Positions 9,401-16,999 of a DNA stretch of 16,999 bases are shown here, one piece after another. Every line of letters starts with the position of its first letter. Positions within the stretch are counted from its first letter, which is position 1. Made by a program: the position numbers and the translations under genes. Source of the stretch: Chloromonas sp. AAM2. Taxonomy: Eukaryota > Chlorophyta > Chlorophyceae > Chlamydomonadales > Chlamydomonadaceae. The notes beneath the pieces were generated by a model. The model did not search any database, was not told the origin of the DNA, and saw only the letters and a list, made by a program, of their open reading frames with translations. The stretch lies in contig QAXH01005971.1 in assembly GCA_004335635.1 (NCBI GenBank), forward strand, positions 1-16,999, written 5' to 3'.

Positions 9401-12400
9401 TATGAATTACCTCATCCCACAATCCATTCAAGTGTGACCGCATGCACGTGCAAGTGTGACATCTCTGGCTCTCGTGCATGTGCAGGTGCGACTTAACTTT
9501 CTCCGCCCCCAAGGCCGTTGTGTACGCCGACTTCCAGCTCCCCGACGCCTACGCCACGCCCCTGTCGGCCGTGCGCACTCGCCTGATGGTCAAACTGGTG
9601 GCGGATGCGCTCAACGAACTGAGCTATGCAGCGCTGCTGGCAGGAGTGGCGTATGACTGCAGCAACACACAGTCTGGCTTCCAGGTACGTGTGTGGGTTA
9701 TGGGGAGGGGTGGGAGTTTGTACAACCGGTGTCACGCTCAACATCAAATAGGCGTGTGGATGTGTGTGGCAGGGGGTGGCTGGTGTGCAAGGGGCGTCAT
9801 GCTGCAACAGCACCACAGGCAATTGGAAAAGCCATGTAATGATGAATGGCGAATTATTGATCATGCTGCAGCATGCAACACCACAGCTTTCACTGTTCAT
9901 AACGGCATGCTAAAAAGTGCACATTGGTCACGGCCCATTGGCAAGAATGAGTGGGGCAGTTGGTTGGAGACTGTCAGTTGGAGTCACGTGGGCCTACACG
10001 TTTCAAGGTGGCAGGTGGAGCCGAGCTTTCATGCGGCAGTCTGGCAGGCGTACAGATTGAGTTGTCAGGTGCAGTTCCCCACTACCACATGTGCCCTTGA
10101 CCGTTTTCAACTGCCCTTGACCTTTTTAAACTGCAAGAACACCAGTCAGCCTACTTCACACGTCGGATACTATGGCCTTTGCCCATGCTCACCTGCACTG
10201 TACAAGCATGCAGCCCTGATCATCAACTGCTGCGAGCCTAGTGCAGGCACCTCTTTCTGAGCGAGCCTCAACCCGACTCGACACGTTGTTCTCCGTCTGT
10301 GCTCAGATCCAAGTGAGCGGTTACAACCACAAGCTGCCGGTGCTGCTGGGAGCCGTGCTGGACAAGATAGTTGAGCTGGAGGTGGGGATGAGGGCTAGGG
10401 TAAGGGTAGAGTAGGGTCAGGGGATGAGCAGAGGTGGGGATAAGGCCTAGGGTAAGGGTAGAGTAGGGTCAGGGGATGGGCATAAGGGGTTGGCGGTTAC
10501 AGTGGTGTGAATGACCTTACGCAGATAGCTGGTGGGGGCATCAGCACACTCCTGTGACAGATGTCCAGTGACAGATATCATATAGATTGGGGCTCAGCTA
10601 ACCGTAGTGTGGTCGAGTTGTGGTTGTTTGATACAAGGTTTGAATCAGAGGGTAAAAGTGTGGGAAGAGCAGTTTGAACGGCTGGAACCAACCAGGTGTC
10701 ATCTCCTGCCTGAGCAGTCATTGTGAGCTGTCAGTGTCTGATTAGAAATGGATAGGACAATTGGTGCCAGTATGCACACGGCTGTCCCGGTTCACAGCAC
10801 GTGGCGACCAAATCACACTTCGTTGTGCATGTGCAGGTGAAGCCGGACCGTTTCGCGGTTATGGTGAGCGTTCATGGGGGTGGGATTGATCTCGGTTCCA
10901 CAGCTGGGGTGCAGGGCTAGGTAGTGCTGGCTGAGGTTTGTCCATCCACTGCATGCCTCCCCACGACAGCTTGGCGATGAGCTGAACCTCAGGTTGATCG
11001 GTTGCTCCGACTCATGCATGTATCCCCAACAAGGCACGCCAACTGGGCGCTGCCATGTGCATGTGTGGGGCAGCCGTGTGCATGCGCGGGGCAGCCGTGC
11101 GCCACCAGTGCGCTTCCATGACCTGTGCAGGTAGAGCAGCTGCAGAAGGAGTACGCAAACATGAGGTTCAGCCAGCCATACAGCTGGGCAATGTACCGAA
11201 GAGGTGAGGCTCGCCTAGTTTCTGGACGCCAGTTATTATGAGTCTTTACTGATTGTTGGTCTCAACCTCTGCTCTGCGGCTTTTGCTCTCTGCGGGCACG
11301 GGAACACAAGAACGAAGACCATCGCCGGCCACCGGTTGGGAAGTGGCAACTTCTTAATAAGTTCTTGACAACCTCTGCTTTACGACTGCTGCTCCACGAC
11401 TTTTGCTGACCCACCCATGTGCAACCACCCACGTGCAGCAGTACAGGCCACCACGTGCCTGTCTGGCTTTTTGTCCCGCAGAGCTGTTGCTGAACATGCG
11501 CCGGTGGCACGTGGATGAGTACGCCGCAGTGCTGCCTCTGGTCACTGTGGATGTGCTTAACGCCTTCAAACCCAGGGTCATGGCGCAGTGAGGCGGGGCG
11601 GAGGGGGGCACTGTTGGACACGGGGCTGGGTGAACAGGGGGGAACGGTCTCCTTGGAGGATTTGGACGATAGGACACAGGGCAGGGAGTGGTTGGATGTG
11701 GTCACCAGCATACATATCGCATTTTGATACGAATACGCCATGGCACAACCGTAGTCTGGTGGTGACTGTCAAGAATTGTTTTGTTGGTGACAGGGAGGCA
11801 TGGGAGGTTTGGTTTGGTGGTGACCGTTACACCTTGTTGGGACGCTTGACAACGGTGTTGTAACCAAAGCCGCCTAGGTGTACCGTACAACGCCCTTTGT
11901 AGAAGGGCAAACCTAGGAACACAGATACGGTAAGATGGCAAGGCCATCTCCCAAGTATGCCGGCTAGGCTAGGGTTTAGGCGTTGTGTGCTACAAAACTG
12001 AAAGAGCTTGTAGCACATGCTGCGGACGGACGGTTGGGGTTGGTGCGGAGGGATGCGTGGTGCGGAGGGATGCGTGGTGTTGAGGGTGGTGAGGAGAGTT
12101 ACATTGCGTTTGGAGGATGAGACGGGAGGGCAGGCTTGGGATCGAAGCGACAGTAGGAACAAGAGCGCGGATTGGACCAGGCACTCCACGGCTAGCCAAA
12201 CCCTGATTAGATGAAGGGCAGCTTTGGGGTCGAGGTGGCTGCATGCACAGGAGCAAAGTTTGGACCGCCACTCAAACTATCATCACCCAAGTCCTGATCA
12301 CTCTTGATGTGGTTGCTGTCGTGCAGGTGCTTTGTGGAGTGCATGGCAGTTGGCAATGTAACGGCTGACCAGGCCCGGGCCATTGGCGGGCAGATCCTGG

Positions 12401-15400
12401 ATCGAGTGCGAGGTCCCCTCAAGGCACAGCCTGTGTTCCCGTCACAGGTCAAGGGGTTGGCCTAGAGTGAACCTAGAATCAGCAAAGTGCGCTTTTGAAG
12501 CTCGTATTCCATGGACGTCTCGTTTGATTTTGTTGCTCGGGGCTGGTCAGGATGGTACCCAGCCTCGTCTTGCTCTGACGTCTGCGTTCGCTCATCACGG
12601 CCAAGTGGTTGAGCATGGGCCCCCGCTACCAGGTTGTTCAGGCGAGTCTAGTAGGGCTTGTCTAGGGTTGGCTGTCGAAGTAACCTGTTCCAGGACCTCA
12701 TCCGTTTCTAAGACGTTTCTTCAACAATCCGTTGCTCCTCAGGTCCGGGACCTGCGCGCTGCACGTCTGCCGGCGGGGCACCTGAGTCTGTTGGAGGAGG
12801 CCGGGCCCAACCCCAACAACACCAACAGCGCTATCACGGTCGTATACCAGGTACTTGCTTGTAGGGGCGATCTTTAACAGGTACCAGGTGGATCTGATGT
12901 GGAGTTTTCTGTTGGGCACATAGGGGCGGCGGGAAAGGTATGAGGCATATAGAGGTGGAGTAGGCGTGTGCATGAGGAGAGCTGATCAGGCGCACAGGCA
13001 GGGCGTCCTTTCTCATCCCTTTGAATGCCGGGTGTCCTTTCTTAAACAACAGCAGTTGACCTTGGCACCATGCGAAGCATGGGCATCCATGCACCGCTTC
13101 TCACACACTGCTCACACTCTTGATCATGCATTGAAGTCGTACACGCACAAACAAGCACATCAACAAGCTCACAAACAAGCGCACAAACAAGCGCACAGAC
13201 AAGCGCATCACCAAACCCTCCCTGTCGTCCCTGCAGGTTGGTCCCGATGACGAGTCCCTGAGGCGCACTGCGCTGCTGGAGCTGCTGGTGCACATGGCCA
13301 AGAGGGACGCATTCAACGTGAGACTGAGGGGGTGTGGCCAGCAAGTTGAAGGCCATGACACCTGACTCGCCGACACATTCATCGGGACAGCCGTCACAGC
13401 ACCAGCCAGGGATGAATACCCTGAATACAAATCCAGAATATTGGTTGGTGACTTGAGTTGGAAGACTGACGTACTACTGCGGCTCTATCTACTTCAGATG
13501 CTGCTCGTCTGGAATTGTGTGATATCTGCTGCAGATCCTTGTACTGCATGTTACCAACACTTGACTTGTTTTTTGGTTTGTGATTTGAATCTGTTGCAGA
13601 TCCTTCGCACTCAGCAGCAGCTGGGCTACGTAGTCAGCATGTTCGTTAACCATGAGCTGCATGTGAGGCACGTGGAGGTTGTGATTCAGGTACGGCAGTT
13701 AGGCATCAGCTTGCGCACACAAGCAACAAGGGCATGAGGGTGGGTGGAACGGGACAGGCAGCAAAGCTGGAAGGTCGCAGCTGATCCGATGCAATGCGGT
13801 GTGTTGCACATGGCCTTTGAGCTTTTCCTCCACCACGCTGACGGCGGCCACATTGCCTACTGGTCTTGTGCTTTTGGCCCTGCCCGCAGCTATGGGTAAG
13901 CTTCACGCTTTCCTCTTCTCATACAATTCTCATACAATGGTCATACAATGCTCATACAACATTGAATGCTTCATTGCGGCCTGCCTGAACTATTATCATC
14001 AGCCCTACAATGTGCTGTCTTGCCCCTTCCTCGACAGTCGAGTGTATACAGCCCCGCCACCCTCACAGCGCGAGTGGACGCCTTCATAGAGCAGCTCTGC
14101 ACCCAGCTCCTGCCGCCCCGCTGCGGAACACAACCCGCTGCACCTACAGCTGCAGCCCCAGCCACTGCCCCCAGTGTGCCGGTGGCTGCGGGCGGGGAGG
14201 TGGTGGTGGGTGCAGAGGCGCCTGAGCAGCCGACCATCAGTGACGAGGAGTTTCACAAGGTGATTGTGTGACAGCTGCACATGGGCTCACGATGGTGATC
14301 ATGACGCCTGGGTGCATGCACACGTGTTGTTGACGAGTAGGTGACGAACAGGTTGCACAGGTTCACATGCTGTGGGGATTGAGGCCAGGTACAAAGTATG
14401 TGCACCATGTGGGAATGCGGTGGCAGTCAGTAGCGCCACTTCAGGTTCAGCTGTTGTTAGTTCAGTGTTGGTTCTGACGAGCAGGTTCACAATGTACGTG
14501 TGCTGCAGCTGCACATGGGCATATGCACCGATAAGGTGTGTGCACACACCAACAAGTTGTAGGGATGACAGTGGATGACGCCAAATCTATGAACAGTAGG
14601 GACTGCAGGCCAAGTTAACCGACAAAACCAGATTGGGGGACAAGGGGTGGGCTCACACAGGTCACAAGGGGGAGGCTAAGAAGGCAAGGGTCGGGCAGAG
14701 GGGGTGCGGACAGGCTGTGAGGGTGCAGGGGGCCTTGAGTTGAGTGTGCCCTGGGATCGGACCTGGACTGTTGTGGAAGCAGCAAAGTCGGTTGTTGCTA
14801 CCCACACCACAACGTGAGCGTTAAAGAACTGTTCACTCAAGATGCGTGTATGCCTCGCACACACATTACCTTGTTTGTTTGACCGACTTCAGGCTGTTGA
14901 TGAGCTGTCCAAGGCGTTACTGGAGAAGCCCAAGCGCCTGGGGGAGTTGGCACAGAGGTGGTGGTCAGAGATCTTCTTCGGCACACTCTGTTTTGATCGG
15001 AAGGTGTGTTACTCCAGCCTAGGGCGCCGTTATTGAACAGAACACTCCACTTGACGTGGACTAGTGCATTCCAACTTAGACCGAGTACAAAAAGCTCCTG
15101 TTGATTCCTTCGAAGGCAAGTTGCCTTTCTGTGCCTGGTTCAGTTTGAGACTTCCGTTCTGGACTGTTCCAACAACACGAAACACTTTGTCTCCACTCCT
15201 TGTTTATCCTGTCACGTCTGCTACCCACCCAGAAGTGTGCCCCGACATCCGCACACCATGCAGGAAAGGACTGTGGCTGCCTTGCGGTCCCTGACACCCG
15301 CTGACCTCCTGGCCTTCACCCACGCCACCCTGCGCGACCCCGACACATGCCGCAAGGCCATCGTCGCCATTAGTGGAAACCCCGCAGCAACGGCAGCAGC

Positions 15401-15707
15401 AGCTCAAGGCGTGGTACCAGCACCAGCGGGGGAACAACAGCCGCAGCAGCAGCAGCCACAGGAGCCAGCAGCTGGGGCAGGGGCAGGCATGGGCGTGGAG
15501 AATCCGCCGAGCATTGCAGATGCTTCCAAATGCCCAGTGATTCCTGTAGTGGACTTGGCCCTGTTCAAGCGGGGCTGCGAGGTGTGGCCCAGTCCTGCGG
15601 GACTGTATGCTCGCTGGAGACAGGCTAAGGGGGACACGGGACACAATGCCGTGCAGCCTGTGCTACTGCAGCAGCAGCACCAGGAGCAGCAGCCAGCTAA
15701 GCTGTGA
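1191..15707 (+). CDS. IDE: Insulin-degrading enzyme (insulysin/PXM16-like) M16A zinc metalloprotease, 29 exons, complete
   Basis: The spliced gene encodes 1093 residues (3282 nt with stop). All 28 introns are GT-AG and phases join without a break. Residue-by-residue similarity to the insulysin family runs from about residue 29 to the C-terminus. Visible residues: HFTEH 77-81 (H77 and H81 bind zinc, E80 is the catalytic base), third zinc ligand E158, and LRT..QLGY at 807-815. Family members are clamshell-shaped proteases that degrade short amyloid-forming or signal peptides; plant relatives are peroxisomal. The C-terminal AKL is a PTS1 signal, so I infer a peroxisomal matrix peptidase that may clear presequences or oxidised peptides. 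The start is the first in-frame ATG, with A at -3 and G at +4. No acidic insert of the nardilysin type is present. The exon 8 donor and the absence of an extra exon in intron 8 are the least certain points. Exon coordinates are given in the four domain entries. Confidence 0.94.
1784..1804. repeat. AGT/GTA triplet microsatellite in intron 2
   Basis: Near-perfect run of AGT triplets with one interruption (AGC), inside intron 2 (1684-2142). The rest of the 459-bp intron shows only a partial copy of the AAGAGGGGAGGG segment at 1870-1881. Confidence 0.7.
4868..4959 (+). other. Candidate frame-shifting cassette exon in intron 8
   Basis: A 92-nt segment is bounded by an acceptor (TACATCAG) and a textbook donor (GTGAGT at 4960), although the best gene model skips it. 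Joined to exon 8 (phase 1) it reads [20 protein letters not shown] and stays open to its end. Because 92 is not a multiple of three, exon 9 would then be read out of frame and reach TAA after 17 codons. Gap-free alignment of exon 8 to exon 9 with the family argues against constitutive use. Confidence 0.3.
4971..4987. repeat. GTT triplet microsatellite in intron 8
   Basis: Five to six GTT units lie immediately after the candidate cassette exon's donor. Such a U-rich run just downstream of a donor is a known context for splicing factors in other eukaryotes; any role here is inference. Confidence 0.7.
6688..6856 (+). repeat. Diverged direct duplication in intron 11
   Basis: A segment near 6688-6712 (core CTGCTATGCGGCTTTTCGTC) recurs at 6762-6786 (core CTGCTATGTGGTTTTTAGTC), and CTCACTCCCC-GTCAC at 6741-6755 recurs as CTCACTCCCC-ATCAC at 6842-6856. 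The remainder of the 580-bp intron is unremarkable until the pyrimidine-rich tract before exon 12. Confidence 0.5.
7399..7427. repeat. CAG triplet microsatellite in intron 13
   Basis: Nine CAG-type triplets with one CAA interruption lie in intron 13 (7306-7584). CAG also encodes the Gln runs of exon 29. Confidence 0.8.
7776..7802. repeat. Perfect 11-bp inverted repeat (hairpin) in intron 14
   Basis: TGCACTTCGTA (7776-7786) and TACGAAGTGCA (7792-7802) are exact reverse complements separated by five bases (CGGTT). Intron 14 spans 7639-8172; otherwise it holds only an open continuation of the exon 14 frame to about 7938. Confidence 0.85.
8254..8283 (+). repeat. 10-bp tandem repeat in intron 15
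   Basis: Three copies of TCAGTTGGG(A/G) lie just after the exon 15 donor; a decayed fourth copy follows. The rest of intron 15 (8232-8711) shows nothing clear. Confidence 0.75.
9862..9875. repeat. 14-bp perfect palindrome in intron 18
   Basis: CATGCTGCAGCATG is its own reverse complement. It lies in intron 18 (9685-10306). A partial copy (CATGCTGCAACAGCACCAC) occurs about 65 bp upstream. Confidence 0.7.
10092..10131 (+). repeat. 20-bp tandem duplication in intron 18
   Basis: TGCCCTTGACCGTTTTCAAC is followed directly by TGCCCTTGACCTTTTTAAAC; 17 of 20 positions are identical. Confidence 0.75.
10381..10484 (+). repeat. 52-bp tandem duplication at the exon 19 donor, with G-quadruplex motifs
   Basis: Two head-to-tail copies (10381-10432 and 10433-10484) each begin GGTGGGGAT and contain the block TAGGGTAAGGGTAGAGTAGG. 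The first base of copy 1 is the last base of exon 19, so copy 2 repeats the donor context (GAG|GTGGGG). Each copy contains at least four GGG runs with loops of 3-7 nt on the sense strand, which satisfies the G-quadruplex consensus. Confidence 0.85.
11050..11101 (+). repeat. 21-bp imperfect tandem repeat in intron 20
   Basis: CTGCCATGTGCATGTGTGGGG is followed by CAGCCGTGTGCATGCGCGGGG and a partial third unit, CAGCCGTGCG, shortly before the exon 21 acceptor. Confidence 0.6.
11873..11917. repeat. Nested inverted repeats in intron 22
   Basis: The outer arms CCTAGGT (11873-11879) and ACCTAGG (11911-11917) enclose an inner hairpin with stem GCCCTT (11892-11897) / AAGGGC (11903-11908) and a 5-nt loop. 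Intron 22 (11588-12326) is the longest in the gene, at 739 bp. Confidence 0.7.
12044..12077 (+). repeat. 17-bp perfect tandem duplication in intron 22
   Basis: TGCGGAGGGATGCGTGG occurs twice head to tail with no mismatch. Confidence 0.85.
13146..13205 (+). repeat. 12-bp minisatellite in intron 24
   Basis: Five units of consensus CACAAACAAGCG lie in tandem, with units 3 and 4 identical. They sit about 30 bp upstream of the exon 25 acceptor, probably in the branch-site region. Confidence 0.85.
13919..13962 (+). repeat. 11-bp minisatellite in intron 26
   Basis: Four tandem units of TCATACAATKS type (TCATACAATTC, TCATACAATGG, TCATACAATGC, TCATACAACAT) occur in intron 26 (13690-14037). Confidence 0.8.
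15699..15704 (+). other. Last two codons of the C-terminal AKL peroxisomal targeting signal
   Basis: The final codons before TGA (15705-15707) are GCT AAG CTG, encoding Ala-Lys-Leu (residues 1091-1093, bases 15696-15704). AKL is an accepted PTS1 tripeptide recognised by PEX5. Animal IDE also ends in AKL, and Arabidopsis PXM16 ends in a related tripeptide. Confidence 0.8.
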
Positions 15708-15977
15708 GCTTGGAGACCAGCCTAGTGTACACGGCAATGACAGCAACCGCTGAACACGTCAGGAGCTCTGGAGACAGACGAACAATGTGATTGCACCAAG
15801 TTGGCTGGCCATATGCAGCCCAAGGCTCTCTATGCTGAGCCTCCGAGTTTCAGCCGCAAGCAGCGGGCTTGGGTTCTCAACTGTGTGCTGTTTGTTGAGT
15901 GAGTGCACCTTCATCCGCTCAGTACTGAGGGCTGGCAGCAGTCAATGATCGCACCTCCTGGAGAGGGTAACAAGGCG

Positions 15978-15993
15978 GAACGAGCGCTCGTTC
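15978..15993. repeat. 16-bp perfect palindrome downstream of the IDE stop
   Basis: GAACGAGCGCTCGTTC is fully self-complementary and starts 271 bp after the stop codon. It could be a dimeric protein-binding site or a 3' UTR hairpin without a loop. Confidence 0.8.
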
Positions 15994-16769
15994 AGCTTGG
16001 GTTTAAATGCTTTTGGAGCGCGAAGGTTTGATCGCCAGGCTGGCGCTTGACCGGTACCGCAGCCAACGCATGTCACTTCCACTGTGGCTCTGTACCAGTG
16101 CATCAGCTGATGAACGTCGATACTACGGAGGACGTCCAGCCTACATCTGCAGCTTGCTGACCTGGTCGCCACGCTTTTCTTTGATACCAGTGCCTGAGAA
16201 CGCACTGCCCATCGTGCTTTTGAGAGTATCAATATGCATTGAGAGTACATCGCCGCTGCTGGTAGGGACAAACAAGGGTTGACAAATAACAGCCGTCGCT
16301 CGAGTGGAGCCAGCGTTAGTGTTCTACTGAGCGTACAATTCAGCGCATTACGTGGCAGCAGCAGCTACGGAGTCCTGTACAGCTCAAACCATGCATGCAA
16401 TGTTCAGGTGGTTCCGAGCGAACTCGCAAATGGCGGCAGCTCTGCCGATGCCTTCTTTTGCTAATGTTTGCGCATGTATTGTAGTGGTTGTCAAGTGATT
16501 TTCGCGCCCTGAGGTAGCTGGCATGGGGCCCAATTCAAGAACCCTAGGCATTTGGGCTTGAACCAAGTCCCAACCTTGCGGCCGTGTCAGACTCGAAGCC
16601 ATGCTTAAAATGTGCTCCTGACGTCACACAACCTCTATGGCCACACCAAACTCGCCAGGGCTGCTGGTGCCGGCTCGTGGCTGGCCTCCATCCGCCTGAC
16701 ACAAACTGCACACGAGCCTCGATTGCAGCAGACACGGCCCTGCGCTGCGCCCGCGTGAGCTCGCAACTA

Positions 16770-16819
16770 AGCGCAGCGGTAACGCTCGCACGCTGCGCTC
16801 AGCCGCGTAACGCTCGCAC
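16770..16819. repeat. Hairpin and direct repeat near the right edge
   Basis: AGCGCAGCG (16770-16778) pairs with CGCTGCGCT (16791-16799) across a 12-nt loop. GTAACGCTCGCAC occurs at 16779-16791, overlapping the loop, and again at 16807-16819. Confidence 0.65.
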
Positions 16820-16999
16820 AATCTTCGCACCTCCCTCTTCGGACCTTCCCGAGGGAAAAGCAAAAGTGCCTTCCGGACCCCGGTCGCTTTCCCTCCGACC
16901 CACGACCTAACCGATAACAGCTCTCCCAGTTGTGCATCAGATGGCTTAGCCCCGTCTGCGAACAGCTGCATGATGTGGCTGTTGAAGGCAACCGTGGCT

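Larger units (their letters stand above)
7216..11203 (+). other. Exons 13-21: middle, non-catalytic M16 domain (residues 399-666)
   Basis: Exons: 7216-7305, 7585-7638, 8173-8231, 8712-8801, 9106-9243, 9486-9684, 10307-10381, 10837-10863 and 11131-11203. Landmarks are VRVSW at the start of exon 15, the family motif EPWYGTKY across exons 15-16, LPTPNPFIP in exon 17, [15 protein letters not shown] in exon 18, [12 protein letters not shown] in exon 19 and VKPDRF in the 27-nt exon 20. Exon 17 carries a short Gly/Ala/Pro-rich addition after the PTPN motif ([12 protein letters not shown]). This half-shell has no metal site; in family structures it and the last domain close over the active site and bind substrate. 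Confidence 0.92.
11482..15707 (+). other. Exons 22-29: C-terminal M16_C domain, low-complexity insertions and PTS1 (residues 667-1093)
   Basis: Exons: 11482-11587, 12327-12447, 12743-12850, 13237-13317, 13600-13689, 14038-14259, 14893-15003 and 15264-15707. Exon 23 contains [15 protein letters not shown] and VFPSQ, close to plant PXM16. Exon 26 holds [11 protein letters not shown]808 and Y815 correspond to human R824 and Y831, which contact the substrate carbonyl. Exon 27 has an Ala/Pro-rich insertion of about 38 residues (roughly 862-899). Exon 28 gives [19 protein letters not shown], the family's KPKKL..YWGEI block. Exon 29 starts [11 protein letters not shown], with its start chosen by phase and gap-free alignment. 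It continues through a Gln/Ala/Gly-rich stretch (about 986-1024), the conserved FKRG (1047-1050), a Gln-rich tail and terminal AKL, then TGA. Confidence 0.93.
15708..16999. other. 3' UTR and downstream intergenic sequence, no recognised gene
   Basis: No open frame resembles a known protein. The longest is on the minus strand (16624-16971, 115 codons, Arg/Ser/Leu-rich), probably because the final 430 bp are GC-rich. I see no exact TGTAA on the plus strand anywhere in this segment, so the transcript end is undefined. Two inverted repeats are listed separately. Confidence 0.55.

Noticed and set aside
9478..10260. A 260-codon single-exon gene
   Set aside because: Its first 69 codons are exon 18 and its preceding intron edge; the rest is intron 18 read through the donor GTACGT. 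Family similarity resumes only in exon 19.
10381..10484. Interstitial telomeric repeat
   Set aside because: The TAGGGTAAGGG blocks are only two copies within a 52-bp duplication and lack the regular TTTTAGGG unit of Chlamydomonas telomeres.
13146..13205. CRISPR-like array
   Set aside because: Units are 12 bp, directly adjacent and without unique spacers, inside a nuclear intron: an ordinary minisatellite.
1191..15707. Nardilysin rather than insulysin
   Set aside because: There is no acidic insertion in the N-terminal domain, and the closest blocks ([22 protein letters not shown]) match plant insulysin/PXM16.
16624..16971. Minus-strand gene at the right edge
   Set aside because: 115 open codons in a GC-rich stretch, Arg/Ser/Leu-rich, no recognisable motif, and a 9-bp hairpin lies inside it; not enough to call a gene.

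Overview
The window is nuclear DNA of a green alga, most likely from the Chlamydomonadales (Volvocales). One gene fills it: about 3.3 kb of coding sequence broken into 29 short exons by 28 GT-AG introns of 219-739 bp. Donors are mostly GTGAG or GTGCG-like and acceptors are mostly GCAG. Ala/Gln-rich low-complexity insertions, triplet repeats and short minisatellites in the introns fit this group. The genus cannot be fixed from the sequence alone.

Layout. Positions 1-57 may be the last codons of an upstream plus-strand gene, with a TGTAA poly(A)-type signal at 181-185. Positions 58-1190 are intergenic or 5' UTR sequence with AT-rich CCGAATAC repeats and an unassigned minus-strand open frame at 715-1020. 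Positions 1191-15707 hold the complete gene, reconstructed exon by exon with continuous phase. It encodes a 1093-residue M16A metalloprotease of the insulin-degrading enzyme (insulysin / plant PXM16) family. Positions 15708-16999 are 3' UTR and intergenic sequence with palindromes and no recognised gene.

The protein keeps every hallmark I can check: the inverted zinc motif HFTEH (residues 77-81), the third zinc ligand E158 exactly 77 residues after the second His, the LRT...QLGY substrate-binding motif (R808, Y815), and a C-terminal Ala-Lys-Leu that should act as a type 1 peroxisome targeting signal. Two low-complexity insertions and a Gln-rich tail account for much of its extra length over human (1019) or Arabidopsis-type enzymes.

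No mobile element, CRISPR array, tRNA or novel multi-gene system is evident. The points most worth a second look are the PTS1 kept behind a Gln-rich tail, a possible frame-shifting (poison) exon in intron 8, a 52-bp tandem duplication that copies a splice donor together with G-quadruplex motifs, a long in-frame open stretch in intron 18, and several strong hairpins in introns and downstream of the gene.
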